The notes beneath the pieces were generated by a model, which was given only the letters and a program-made list of their open reading frames with translations, searched no databases and was not told the origin of the DNA. From Brachionus manjavacas (lineage: Eukaryota; Rotifera; Eurotatoria; Ploima; Brachionidae): a stretch of 64,000 bases of DNA. How positions within the stretch are numbered: the stretch's first letter is position 1; every line of letters starts with the position of its first letter. A program made the translations under genes and the position numbers. This document shows, one piece after another, positions 51,205 through 64,000 of the stretch. The DNA lies in NCBI GenBank assembly GCA_019054805.1, contig JAHQIY010000005.1, positions 4,199,501 to 4,263,500 of the forward strand. Direction: 5' to 3'.

Positions 51205-53570
51205 AAGATTTTATAAGTTTTTCAGGTTTAGAATTTTGTCTTAAAAATAATAAAAAGACTAACCAGTTAAAATATAAATAAAGCCTGGTAAATTTAGGAA
51301 TATCTTATCTCAGAAACTAGTACTAGTCGTACTATTAATTCAGAAAAGAAATGATAATTTTTTTAAATTTTAAAGCATTATCGATTACTTTTTTTTTTGT
51401 TGAATAAAGAGTCATTTGATTATTAAACTGCCAAAAAAATCGGTTTATAAAAAAATAAAAAAAGTGAAACAAAAATTACAAGCAAAAAATTTTTTTTGTA
51501 TTAACACAAATTTTTGGCTTTAGATTTTTTTTAGCAATAATTTTACTTTCATCACCACCCAAAAATCTTACTTTTCTAATAATACTTTTATGAAAAAAAT
51601 TACTTGCACTAAACAAAATAACTTCTTGAAAAAAAAATCACTTCATTGAAAAAATTTTATCATTTACTAGAGATAGCAGCTGTGAGCTGACAGGAAGTCG
51701 ATCAACATATTAAAAATAAGCCTAGGAGCTTGAAATCAAATATTAAATTTCTTATTTTTTTAACTTAATTTGTTTTTATAAAAATTATTATAAATTACAA
51801 AAAAGTACTTTAATATCATAAGAATGTTTTCACAATGCAAAGAGAAATTTTAGAAAAATGATGATTTTTGATGATAGAAAAATTCAAAGCCATATTTTTT
51901 TCTTGCCTTTAATGAATTTGTTCTAAAAAAATTTGAATTAGAAAAATACCTAGAAACTAACACGATTGAGTAAATAGAATTAGAGAGTTTAATTGCTGTA
52001 AGACTCGAAATTAATTTTTTATCAAAAGAATTTTTTTCTTGTATTATTGTCTTTATACTGTTTTGTAACTTTTCTATAACTTAATTTTTATTTAAAAATT
52101 AATTAATGTGATTTTCAGGTATTATAAATGTATTCACTGATATATATATATTAAATTAAAAGTTTTATTTTTAATTTATCAATCCTTTTTTTATGTATTT
52201 TCATCTATTTTTATTTTTTTTTAATCCCCACACAACTAAGAGTTAATTTTAGCATGTCAAGCTAAGAAGAAGGGTCAACAGGCTCTGTGGTGCTGCAAAC
52301 ACAAGAGCAAATCCATATTTGATCTTCAAAAAAAAAAGTCTTTTTTTGATAAAACAAAATAAAACTCCTTGCCTTTTCCCACCTACAAGTTTCACCGACG
52401 CTATAAATAAAACTTTTAACAACTAAGCTATTTACAATTCCTTTTTAATTAATAAGTATATTATTACACTAGGCAAAAAAATCGTGATCATTCTAAAAGA
52501 AGTAGCCGTTCAGACCATATTAATTGGCTATCATTTTCTTGAATTGCCAGTATATTTAGTTTTTAGTCTAATCTAACTAATTTTTGTTTAATAATAGAGT
52601 ATTCGAATTTTAAGAAATTATTTTTGTTTTAAATATCAAGTTTATCCTTGTCCTTTTCGAAGACTTTAATATTGAATTTCTGTCCAAATTATTTAAATCT
52701 TTGTGCAAAGTATTTTATGGCAATTTTTTTCTAAATTTCAAAAATTTAGAGTTCACTGAACCATAAATTTTAATGTTTAAAAAATTTTTTCATTCTCCCG
52801 ATTGCTTATGCTTTTGACCCTCAGCTTTCATTCTAGCATGATATCTTATGACTAAAAATTTGTTCAAGAGAATTAGAAGGGGGTCCCTGAAAGTCGGTGG
52901 ATTTTTCGACTTTTATTTAGTAATCAATGGCGCTAACCAATAATGTCCACTCAGTTTCAACTTATTTAGATTTTATTTCGCAGAAATTCCGCGAAAAAAT
53001 CACTTTTTCTCATATGATTGTCTTTAAACGAATAAAAGTCCGCAGTTGATACATAAAAAGTCTAAACAGCCAAAATTCTGATAGAAGAAGAAATTTAGAA
53101 CATTTTGGTTATATTGAAATTTTTAATTAAGCTTGTTTTCGCAAAAAAAATTAACTAAACGTAGCCTTTTTCAAAAAAGTTTATTAAGAGTAATATTTAT
53201 ATTTGAGCTAAAAAAATTCGAGAAAGTTAAGATCTATTGTTTTGGAGGTCACTGCTGAATTTTTAAATTATTTTTAGGGATAGGACTAACTTTGAGGTGT
53301 TAAAATTTTTTAGAATTTTGCCCCAAATTAAAATTTGAATAAAAAATTGGAGCAGGAGATTATTGAAGCCATTAAAGGTAACAATTTTGATAAAGGAATA
53401 GTTGCATGAATCAAAGCCAGGTATTATTGAGTTTTTCAATTTATACATTGTTTCAAATATTTGCAAAAATCTGAAATATGGGAGAGTAGGTGGAACTTAA
53501 TAGGAGAAAAATTTATTTTGTACTTCTTTTCTCATATTTAATCATTCTGGAGAACATTTTGGAGATCATG

Positions 53571-53775
53571 TAACAATCTTTTCCAATTTATGTCTTTTCA
53601 ACTTTCATTTTTTTAGCTTATTTACTCTATTTTGATTCTTTTTTTTTTTTTTTTTTTATCTAATTTTATTAACTTTAATTTTTTTGTTATTTAATTTTTT
53701 TTTTTTTTTTTAACTTGTTCTGAAGGAGCTCTAGCTCAGTACAGAAAACAAATAAATAATAAATAATAAATAATT
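53571..53775 (+). mobile_element. LINE 3' end with AAAT-type tail
   Basis: Closely matches the reverse complement of about 17083-17275: the T-rich 3' UTR, then CTGAAGGAGCTCTAGCTCAG, then ACAGAAAACAAATAAATAAT. Only the non-coding 3' end is preserved. Confidence 0.75.
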
Positions 53776-53955
53776 CTGGAGAATTTTCTTTGAATATTTT
53801 TCTAAAGTAAGTAAGAAGCTAATCTGTCGGAATTGATTTATCTTTTTTTAAACTACGAGTTTATTTTGATCTTTTAGTGAATTTTCAGAATTTATTGTAA
53901 ACTTTAAAAGAAACGAATCTTTTAATTATAGCCTGGTTTATCAGTTCACTCAAGT

Positions 53956-55650
53956 AAAGTTCAAGGCAGCATGAATACAAATTCTTTTATTGTAAGTAAA
54001 TATTGTAAGTAAAGGACAGATGTTTTATATGTTATTTGATCTCAGCTTTCATTTGAAAAAAAAATTATTCCAACCTGTAAGCCGCCTAATGGTCCCTCAG
54101 GATCCCCCATCATAGGGGTCAATTTCGATATTTTGGACGATGAAACTTCCAAAAGATAATTTTAACCTTTTCTGGGTAATTGAGGACCCTCTATTCCTCT
54201 AATATTAATGTAAAATTAAACTCAATATTAAAAAAATATCTCGAACAATTTCTTCTAAATTTTATTCTCTACAAAATGATGTATTAATCAAACCATTTGA
54301 TAATTCGGTTCAGGAGTTATTACGCTTTAAACTTTAGAAAGAGAAAAAAATGGTTTTTAACAATATCTCGTGAAAAACGCAACACAGACGCTTGAAATTT
54401 TACAGATATTCTTATAGAGGGTCCTCATTCCCTGGGGGACATGTATTGTCGATATGAATGTCAATTTCTTATGGCTCATTTTGCTCATTTTCCTCATTTT
54501 ACTCATTTGCCTAATTCGTTGTTTTTGACTTTAAAAAACCATAGTTTAATCAAAGAGAGACTTCGCCAGACGTCTTTAGCTTTGGAAAGAAAGGACGAAT
54601 AGTAAGATGGCGATTACACAACGGAGTCAGTATTGGCATGATATAATTTAGAATTAATCAATTTGATTTTGCAAAATTATCTGCTTCTGGTTCATACCGA
54701 TGAATGGCTAATAATCACAAGCAACAAAAAATTACAGTTAACTAATTTGAGCACTAATTGACTTACCTGGGTGTCGCTAGAAACAAAGATAATTCGATAA
54801 ATTTTTTGTCGGGCAAGTAATCCCAAAAATTAATCAATTAGTTAAACTATTATTTCAAGCTAAAAATTAATTTTTTTAGTTTAGTCTTTTTTTTTTATTA
54901 TGAGTGAGCAAAGGCTTGGGACAGATTTACAAATAAGTAAAAAAATAAATTAAAAAAAAAAATATATAATTTAATCTAAACATATAAAAATATAAGCAAA
55001 TAATGTTTTCGTCAAAGAAAATTTTAATAAAAATTCCACTATTTCAATAAAAACCCTCTTTTTCTTTAAAACCCATGTAAATTAGAAGCAGGTGCAGCCA
55101 GTCGAGATCCGGATCACTGACCAGGTATAGGTAACAGCGGCTAAGGCCAAAGGGGTCCGGGGCGAAGCCCTGGTTTAGAGTTTTGGGTAAGCACAAGGTA
55201 AAGGTTTTTTTATTAAATTAGCTTTAATTTTGATTTGGGGGTCTATTTTTTAATAGAATAGGCGAAAAGTTTATTGAAATTAGCAGGGAAGGGAAATAAT
55301 GTGCTCAATTTTGTTACTTTTAATCAATCTTTAATCATTGATGAATCATTTATTAAAAAAAAATCAATGACTATTTAATCTTTTTTAAATATTTTTGATA
55401 AAAATGATAACAAATTTTATAGAATTTTTCAAAAATTTTATTCAACCTTTTGACACCAAAGATCAACTGATGGTTTCTTTATACTTTTAAACCAAGCTTA
55501 AAAGGTTAAGTTAAACTAACGAAGAACAAAATGTATAAAATGAGTAAAATGAGTTAAAGAAACAGCCACCGTCAATAGGTGAAAACATCTGTCCTTTACT
55601 TACAATATTATTTTCTAAAAGAATTTGTATTCATGCTGCCTTGCACTTTA
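53956..55650. mobile_element. 1.7-kb element with about 70-bp terminal inverted repeats
   Basis: The arms 53956-54027 and 55582-55650 are inverted copies sharing AAGGCAGCATGAATACAAAT and ATTGTAAGTAAAGGACAGAT. The left arm has a short internal duplication of TTGTAAGTAAA. Inside, GAGGACCCTCTA (about 54180) and TAGAGGGTCCTC (about 54414) form a second inverted pair. A G+C-rich patch at 55085-55200 contains GGGGTCCGGGGCGAAGCCC. No transposase frame is visible, so it looks like a non-autonomous DNA transposon. No target duplication was recognised. Confidence 0.65.
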
Positions 55651-56244
55651 AAAATTTTGTCTCTGAACCCTTCTAAACTTTTTTTTTTTAGTATTTTTCG
55701 GCAAACCGTAGAATAACGTTAATTGCTTATTTAGATTTATTAGTTAATATTTATAGATAATATGTCTTCCAGTTTTTTTCCCTAAATATAAAAGAAGAAA
55801 TTATTAAGACAATTATAATTTATTTATTATAAAAAAATTCGTAATATAAAACAAAAAATTTAATTTATGAGAATTTTTTTTTTTTAATTAAGATTTTTTG
55901 AAAATTTTTTGAAAACCTCTTTGCTTCATTCTATTCTCTCAGCAATCGCCCTTTCAACACTTTCTTGCTCATCTCGTTTGGCTTGTCATTCTTTCTAAAT
56001 TCTCATTATTTAAAAAGGACTCAATTATATTAAAAAAAATAAACATTATCACTCAAATCTAACTCAGCTGAATAAGTTGCTAAGTTTCTTAAAAATTCGC
56101 ATGTGATAATTCGGATGAAATATTAGGAATATTTTGTTCTGGTAAATCTTCTTCTCCCTTAATTTCAACAAATAAAGCGATATCTTATCTTTCAAACCAA
56201 TACTCATAAGAATATTGTAAATACTGACTCATAATGAATAAACA

Positions 56245-56450
56245 ATTCATGTCTTCTTAACTTTAATTTATTTAGCTTATTTTACTTTATTTTTATTTTA
56301 TTTTTTTATTTTCTTATTTTCTTATCTCATTTTATTAACTTTAATTTTATTTTAATTTTATTTATTTATTTTTTTTTTTTTTTTTTAATTTATTCTGAAG
56401 GAGCTCTAGCTCGGTACAGAAAACAAATAAATAAATAAATAAATAAAAAA
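56245..56450 (+). mobile_element. LINE 3' end with (AAAT)n tail
   Basis: A third copy of the shared 3' end: T-rich 3' UTR, CTGAAGGAGCTCTAGCTCGG, ACAGAAAACAAATAAATAAA, then five AAAT units. The regular tail suggests a fairly recent insertion. Confidence 0.75.
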
Positions 56451-56599
56451 TGTCTTCAATCATTTGAGTCTTGTGTTCAATTTTTATCTGATCGTTTAAA
56501 GTCAATTTATCTATTTTTCTGTACTGCTTCTTAAGACTAAATAAGATAAGTAAGCAGAGAAAAAATAAATCCAAAAGAATTTTACAAGTATGTAAACAA

Positions 56600-57800
56600 C
56601 AAATCAGGCAATCATTATTGAGGGACTTAAAAATTCGATTGAAGTGTTAAAGAATGAGGATAACTTATCTCTACAAAGCGATATAGATACAGTTTCAAGC
56701 TGAACGATTACTTGATCGAAAGATATAAGAAAAGAGAAATGTAAAGTTATGCATATTGGAAAACATGGAACAGAATCTGTGATGTCGAAGCATCACGTGT
56801 TTAAAATCATTATATTTAGTTTTTACTTTTTAACGCTTATTTAGTTTTTATTTAGCTGATAGGTTTGTCCGGTTTGAAAACATTGTTTTCTTTATCTATA
56901 GTTTTACAAAGATGTGTAGGAGCAGATATTATATATATACTAACAAAAACTGAAACGATTATTAAAGATTTATGTTATTGAATTATTAACTTTTTGGCTT
57001 AGACGGCCGTTTCTATCTATTTAAATTAAATTTAATAAAAGCCATTCGGCAAATACAAGAGTTACAGAGTCATTAGATAAAACGACAAAGGAAAGGGATT
57101 TGGAAGTTTTTTCAAATGATCTTAAATTGGGTGCACACGTTAACTAATCTCCAAGTAGAGCTAGTAAGATTTTGGGAACGATTTGGAAAAAGTTTAATTT
57201 TTTAGACACAAGTGAGGTTCAGCTTCTATATACCTCATTGGTTAGATTTATATGGAATCCATTATTTGAAAGAAGATAAGAAGGAATTATAAAAAATACA
57301 GCGTAAAGCTACGAAGTTGATTCCAACTTTGAAGAATTGTGAATATGAAGAGAGATTTAACAAATTAAATCTTATGTCGCTACGAGTATTAGTAGAAAAG
57401 GTATTTTATTCAATTCTTGAAGATTATAAATTAAACTGTTACATTGGTAAACTCTTACTAATAATGTGACATCAAAGTTGTCGTTGTATTCATCTAAAAT
57501 ATTGTTGTTGCACCGAGATTCCTTGAGGGTACTTAATGGAGCATTAAAATTAATGCCGACCGGAAATTGAGCACGACTTGTTCAAGAAATAAAAATTTGT
57601 TTGTCGTACAGGCTATCTAACTAAATGATTTGAATCTTTTCCCTTAAAAAATATGATAGCTGAAGCCATTGCTTAAGTTTTTATAAATAATTTAATTTCT
57701 AGACACTCCTCTCCTCTCTATCAAAACTTTAATTTGATATTTTTTTAAATCTGAAAGAGTTATAGCTCGGTACAGATGAAAAAATAAACAAATATTTCAT
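56600..57800 (+). mobile_element. Decayed CR1/Jockey-like LINE
   Basis: Broken frames show, in order: NLSQ-like SLQSDIDTVSS and KCKVMHIGK (about 56660-56760), KERDLEVFSNDLKLGAHVN (about 57090), ASKILGTIWKKFNFLDT and VQLLYTSLVRFIWNP (57160-57260), and ATKLIPTLKNCEYEERF after a frameshift (57310). It ends with a variant of the shared 3' block (GTTATAGCTCGGTACAGATG, about 57759-57779) and an A/T-rich tail. Many stops; inactive. Confidence 0.75.
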
Positions 57801-58228
57801 AATCTTTAAAAGAATAAAAATAATTCAAGTATTTTTTTTGCCATTTTATTTAATTAACAACAATAATGTAAATTTACATCTTTAAAAAATCAAAGTGAGT
57901 AAATAACAGCAAATCATATACAGTATGCTAAAATAAACTATTTTAGAAATTTAAAAATAAATAAATAACCAAGTCTTATCATAATTTCAAAACAAGAGGC
58001 CGAATTTAGTTTTAAAAAGATTAACTTCTTTTTTAAATTTTTACAAAGCATTTTTGCTATCTAACTTTATAAATATAGATAAATTAACTATTTACTCTAA
58101 AAATTACTTTTTTTGGTTCTAATTCAATCTTAAATTTACCCTAAATTATAAAATAACTTAATTTTAAATTTCTGTAATACTTTATTGGCATACTGTATGA
58201 TCTTTTTAAGAAAATTTTAAATTTGTTT

Positions 58229-61200
58229 CTAGTCTGAATCTTCTTTTGAACTGATCTTAGGTTTTTCAATTAAATGGTGATAATTTAATTGCTCATAGTA
58301 ATTTTGATAATTAATATCATAGCAAGTGAGCAAAAATTTAGTTATCTGTTGATATAAATTTTGTTGAGTCTCATCATCGGGTGTATGTGGCACATCTGGA
58401 TAAACCTCAAAGTCGAGATCTAATTTTGTCCTACGCAAAACTTTAGCCAAATTTGCACTGTGTTGAAAATGCACATTGTCTTAAAAACAAAATTAGTTTT
58501 TTAATCATTATCTTTCAAAACAGTTCCTAAAATCAATTTGCGACTTATAAAACTAGAATTATTTAAAATTTATTCTGAACAATAACTACTTAGCTGACAA
58601 ATCAATTTTTGGAACCCATTGTTTCATATTTAAAAAAATACCATCTCCAGTTCCATGGATTAATAACATTTTTCTTTTGTCTAAAAATTTACCATTTCTT
58701 TCAGCCAAATTGGTCAAGTTAGATCTCTAAAGAGTTTTTAGACAAATTTTACTTGAAATTCTAAAGATTACCTCATACGCGTGCCTATTCTGGGAAAAGG
58801 AGCCTAAATATCTTTCCGTATATGCAGAGTCATACTTGAGCCAATCTGTGACAGGGGCGCCACTAACTGCACATCTAAATGAAGTTTTTTCTTGGAATAA
58901 AGCCATAGCCGAAATAAATCCTCCATATGACTAGAAATTTTATTAAAAAAATTATGCCAAAACAATTTAAAAAAGACTAACCCAACCCCAAATGGCATAG
59001 TGTTCATCCGAAGTGTAAACCTCTTTTTTGAGTGCACTTTTGAAATTATTTTTAAATTAACAAAAAAAATTATTTTTAAACAATTTACTTTGCCAAAGCT
59101 ATTTGGTCAATGGTTTCTAGTTCTCCTAATTTTTTTGCCACTGATTTCATAAATTTATCTCCATTCGCATCTGTGCCTCTACCGTCCATTGAAGCAATAA
59201 TTATATCATAGCTTACGCACAAATAGGCTTCAAATTTTCTAATTCTAAACTGAAAATCAACTACCTGACTAGACGGACCATTATATCTTTAAAAAATTTG
59301 ATTATTTATTTAATTGCTTTGATTGTTTTTAATCTTACACGTAGATTAATACAGGGTAGACTTTTCTGAGCGGCTCAAAATTCGGCGGATACAGAATTTC
59401 AGCATCAGCATCTTGAATGTAACACATTAAAGCTATTTAAAACTAAATTTAATTAAAATTTACAAAAATTTGAAGAATTGTCTAAATGAACTCTCAAATA
59501 GCTTCGAAGAGGTAGAATTTTTGAATTGACCATGTGACTTAATTCTTCGTTGCGCTCAAAAACATCTAAATGAAAAAATTAGTAATTTTTTTTTTAAATG
59601 CTGATTCTCACAAGAATAGGAAGCGTTTTCGGATTTTTTAATCCAAGAGATTGGAATTCTATCTCCAAGACACTCTAGAATATAGTAATCGCCATCTTGA
59701 CTAAAATGAGCTGAATGATAAAGACAATTGTCTTGGGATGCCAAAGGCTGCAGATGTGCTGATGGATCATCATGTTGCATTTTTATGGATGAATTACAAG
59801 TCAAACAATGACCAATCCTGGATGCATCGTTTACTCTTTTTCTTTAGAAAAATTCAATATCAATCAACAATCAATATTTCAAGCAAACCTGAACAAATGT
59901 CTTTGTTTTGGATCACCATTCGTGGCCAAATAATAGAGCTCTCCGGTTTTCTCACTGAAATACAGCATTTCGACCACATCGAATTTGTGATGTGTGACGG
60001 GATAGGCTTCTCCACTCTTTAAAAATAACAAATTTCAATTGATGGTTATTTAGAGATTTATTCCAATTACTCTAGTGTCAAATGAGATGATTGCTTTAAA
60101 ACCCTCATATGGCCATATTTGAAAATAGTAATTGTATCTAGAAGAAACAAGAAGACCGTGAGGTAAAAACCATCCATTTTCATGTCCCAGAGGAGCAGTA
60201 GGATACTCCTTTAAAATATTTAAAATTGATCTAGAATTAATTTAGAAATTTACTTTCTGGTATAGCTTGTAACTTGGTTTGACATTAAATTGAAGATTTT
60301 CATAAATTACGGTGAGAGATTTATCTTGACGTCTATTGACATAAACTACAATTAGAGAATTTTCAGCAAGCCATTTCAAAGTCCACACGTAGTAATTACT
60401 AAAGAAAAATAAATTAACACCGAATTTCTAAGAAAAAGATTTTTTACTTTGGATCAAATGAATCTGAAAATGGTAGATCTAATTCCATCGTTTGGTTGTT
60501 TATAGTGTTGTAAACGTAAACTTTTGCTATTGGATTTTGAGTGTCTGGCTTTGGATACCTCACTCGATTAATATGACCATAAGGCGACCCGTCATACATC
60601 TGAAACTCATAGAATTTTACATTAGTATCATCAAATTTTATATAAGCTAATTTATTGCTATCAGGCGACCACCACATGGCGTTTGTCTGGTAGAATATTT
60701 CTTCTTCATATAACCAGTCGGTGACACCATTAAAAATAAATGAATCGTTTCCATCATTAGTTATTCTAATCGATTCCTTTGAGCCGTCAAAATAACTTTC
60801 CATTAGATAAATATTATTTTCATAAACAAACGCAAGTTTTCTACTGTTTGGCGATAGAATGGTATTTTGAATTCGATCAGTGCTGTAAACACCAGTGGGA
60901 AGAACATCATAGCTCCTTAAATTTTACAAATTAATTTATTTTGCTTGTTATTGAATTTCTCACTAATAAAACTGAAAATCGATGATTTATTTTAAAATTT
61001 ATCTTAATATTATTAACAAAGCATATTTGTCAATTATTAGATCAATTTTTATCAAAGATTTATCATCTAAAAAACAATTGGGATAAATTTTTTTGTATTT
61101 TAAGTTGTAAGTTGTTAGATAAAATTTCAAAAGATCCAAAATAATTTTTTCAGACTGGAAATAGCTATCCCTAAATAAGAATAAAAATTTTTTAAAAATT

Positions 61201-63925
61201 AACTTAATTTTAATTCTTTTTTCAAATTATAATTTAAGGCTTATTCCAAAAAATGGAATTTTTATCTGAATGAAAAAACCACAAAGACAACATCAAAATC
61301 TACAAGCTTAATAATTCTAGTATAAACATAAATAATAATTAAAAATTAAGAAATTCTTAATTGATTTAAATGAAGATATTGACCAAATTAATGCAACCAA
61401 AGTTTTTTTTTGAAAATTTCTAAAAAACAGATGTTTCATAAATCCGTTTTCAAATTAAAAAGAAAAAAATTTTTTTATTGAAGTAATCGTTTATGTCTAA
61501 AACATAAACCCATCAAGATTGAGAAAAAAAAAAACAAATCCGGATGTAATTCGCCAAATTTTTTTTTGACACATATATTCTTTATTATCTAAATTTTACT
61601 GTACAACCATTTTCATCTTAAAAAAAAATAATAATATAATAATATAAATATCGAATGAAGATAAAACAACACAAAACAACCAAAAACACCCTCATAACTT
61701 TGCAGATACACCCCAAAGATGATTATATTTTTGAATAGAGCATAAAAATATCTATTAGAAAATGCAGTTTTTATAAATTAAATAATATTATTTTGCCATT
61801 AAAAATCGAAAAAAAACTTTTTTCACTCATCGACAATACACCCTGATTTTTTTGTCTTTTTTGCATTTTTTTTTCCAAAATATAAAATTGCCATTGTGAA
61901 TTATCGAACCTGAAGAATCTTAAAATAAAATAAAATTTCTTCTAACTGAATTAGTTTTCAAAGTATATTTATGATTTTTTTTAGTTTTTGTTAAATGTTT
62001 ATAACACCTCTACAATGGTCTTCACAATGAATTGGAAAAGGTTTAATAAATTTTGAAAAAAAAAAAATAAATTTTTCCTATCTATTTTAATTTATTTGAC
62101 GCAGAATTTGATCAAAGTATACTAGTAATGTGGGGAAGTGGTGAGTATACTGTATCATAATATTTTAGTCAGTACTCAACTGGTCGAAGGAGTCAACTTA
62201 GCAGCGAAGAAGTAGACTGAGTTAAAATTAGCCACATTTACTATATTATTTCAATATTACTAATTTTTTTTATATTATTTTAATGATTGAAAATCCTGGT
62301 CTGTATTTAAAAATAACTTCTGATTATAAAAATCAATTTTCTTTCGATTTTGTATCCTTTTCTCCTTTACCATTTAAATACTTAATAAAATTTTATTAAT
62401 CGATTTGATCAGCGATTCGAAATTATTATTTTAATAACAAAATGTTCTATGATATTATCAAGAAAGGAATATTTTTAGATTAGTTAAGATTCTTTACTTA
62501 TTTAATATCCATCGCTTTCGTTTTTAGAAAAAATAATTTTTTATTAGTGAAAAACAATTTGCAGACATTTCTTTATTTACTTACACATTGCTGATAGTGT
62601 TGAATATTTTATACCGAGAAATCACCGAATGACGGTATAAATGCTTTATGTCATAGGATAAAAGGACAAACGTTGGATCATTAGTTACAAAAAATTTGAA
62701 TTGACTCCCGACCAACTGTTTTATTGTGTTATTAGACATTAAAATATTTTCTGTCTGTGATTTACAATCAAATAGCATTAGATTTAGATGATCGGTTTGG
62801 TAAACAAATGTATCACCTAAAATAGAATCAAAATTAAATAAATCTTTTTTAGTATGAAACCAAAATCATTTACCACTTGTCCAAATACCAGTAAACCTTT
62901 TTGGCTCAAATTTTTGACTTATTATGTCATCCAGTGTAAATGGCATTTGTTCATGACTGTTTGATTTGGCTAAGAAAGATTGAATGTTTAAAATTTTTTA
63001 AATAATCTCAAAATGAAATGATACCTGGTTTTTGAATGATTACCGCCATTACAATCATGGAACATACGAAAAATATTACCAAGAACGAAATGCCTATTCC
63101 TCTCCAATTTCTGGCGTTTGAATTTGATCCAACAAGTTCCTTAAAATAAATAAATTAGAATGCCCAATAATCATAAATTAACCTTAGCATAAACCAAATA
63201 AATTTCGTAAAAGCATACGTAAAAATTATAATGTATTCGTCTAAAAACTCTTAAGACCATTCTTAACCAAAGTTTTATAAAATGGCACAATCGAATACAA
63301 AATCTCTGATCCAGTATTTTAGCTATTTTACTTTTTTTCCTTTTAAAACCTAGCTGTTTGAGTAAGAAACATATAAAGAAAATTTTTTCATTTAAATTTT
63401 TTTAATTAGGTTAATAATTGTCGAGTAGAATTTCCGTCTCGCTTTTCATTGTTTCACTAATAGATCTTTTATCACTATTATTAAAACCAAACAAAAATAA
63501 TTAAAATATTTGACATTGATAAAAATTTTTGAAAATTTTATTTAAATTTAATTAAATAAATCATACAATTTGTAAATTTCCAACAGGAAAATATATGTTT
63601 TGTCTTTTAAATTAAATCATGAACCGGTATTTTTTTATATAATTTTCTTTCATTAATCAGTTAATAGATTGCATTATATAATTTAGGGTACACGAACTTT
63701 AGAAAAAAAATAAACAAGCTTATTCAGAGTTTATACGACTGATTGACTGTTTGGTATAGAGATACTTAAATATATTCCTTTTAAATTGAAATAAATTTTC
63801 AACAAGAAAAATAAACTATTTTTAATTAAATTCATAAAAAATGGCTTGAAATCGAATATAAATTATACCTCGATGGGTTCTTGATTGGACTCGGTTTGAG
63901 CAGATTTTTTACCAACAAAATGCAT
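58229..63925 (-). CDS. DPP4-family membrane serine dipeptidyl peptidase
   Basis: Sixteen predicted exons (minus): 63925-63869, 63139-63025, 62969-62874, 62816-62585, 60915-60448, 60398-60254, 60208-60071, 60016-59889, 59841-59612, 59565-59464, 59411-59339, 59286-59089, 59036-58982, 58930-58772, 58726-58642, 58479-58229; 843 aa. Type II membrane protein: short cytosolic tail, then NWRGIGISFLVIFFVCSMIV as the anchor (about 30-53). The propeller has FNGVTDWLYEEEIF, where the Glu pair binds the substrate N-terminus. The hydrolase domain has the triad Ser680 (GWSYGG, split by an intron), Asp760 (HGTGDDNVHF) and His792 (YPDVPH); Asp-His spacing equals that of DPP4. It should cleave X-Pro or X-Ala dipeptides from secreted peptides. 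The membrane segment resembles DPP6/10, but those lack the Ser, so I leave the symbol open. Intron 4 is 1.67 kb. Confidence 0.93.
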
Positions 63926-64000
63926 CTTAGATTTTAACTTTGAAATTTCTAAGTTTAATGAAAGTTCGATAATAGCGAACTTTTTGAATTCCAGTTTTAA

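Larger units (their letters stand above)
51205..58228. other. Repeat-rich gene-free interval
   Basis: Seven kilobases with no supportable gene. It contains two LINE 3' ends, one longer LINE remnant and a 1.7-kb inverted-repeat element, all listed separately. The stretch 51.2-53.5 kb shows nothing but AT-rich sequence. Confidence 0.55.

Noticed and set aside
59433-59463. 31-base intron in the DPP gene
   Set aside because: An in-phase acceptor 21 bases further on gives a 52-base intron of normal size and an equally good protein, so the longer intron was used.
62118-62247. Small MITE in DPP intron 4 (TAGTAATGTGG ... CCACATTTACTA)
   Set aside because: The arms are only about 11 bases and gapped; too weak in AT-rich sequence.

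Overview
The window is eukaryotic nuclear DNA. It is very AT-rich and its genes are split by introns of mostly 45-60 bp (GT...AG), with a few of 0.7-3 kb. Stops are of all three kinds, so the standard code applies. The gene set (CatSper2, IFT172, RPGR, MORN1, tyrosine hydroxylase, a neuropeptide precursor) points to a ciliated invertebrate animal. Base composition and intron size suggest a monogonont rotifer of the Brachionus type. That assignment is inference and no sequence here proves it.

Fifteen protein genes can be modelled; all exon joins were derived by hand from splice signals, reading phase and family similarity. In order: RPGR-like (-) head to head with ATG5 (+); a Rab-like GTPase with a long basic tail (+); intronless CATSPER2 (+) tail to tail with TRDMT1/DNMT2 (-); IFT172 (+, 17 exons, 1747 aa); a nucleoredoxin-like protein (+) facing a small neuropeptide precursor (-); spermidine synthase (-); mitoribosomal MRPS35 (-); tyrosine hydroxylase (+); TTC36 (-) with the OTUD6B coding exon inside its third intron; MORN1 (-) with an unusual N-terminal extension; and a DPP4-family serine peptidase (-) filling the right end.

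Between genes lies a graveyard of transposons: several non-LTR retrotransposon (LINE) fragments with microsatellite tails, a MULE and Tc1/mariner remnant, a tRNA-derived SINE nested in a small inverted-repeat element inside an IFT172 intron, and two further inverted-repeat elements.

The strongest systems-level observation is regulatory. The four ciliary or flagellar genes (RPGR, CATSPER2, IFT172, MORN1) each carry an RFX-type X-box-like motif 60-131 bp upstream of the start codon. Two are perfect matches to GTNRCC-AT-RGNAAC; I noticed none ahead of the other genes. The most novel-looking items are the precursor of three XFE(A/S)L-amide peptides, the degenerate GTPase-like domain fused to MORN1, and the phase-compatible splice that would join the TTC36 TPR region to the OTUD6B deubiquitinase.
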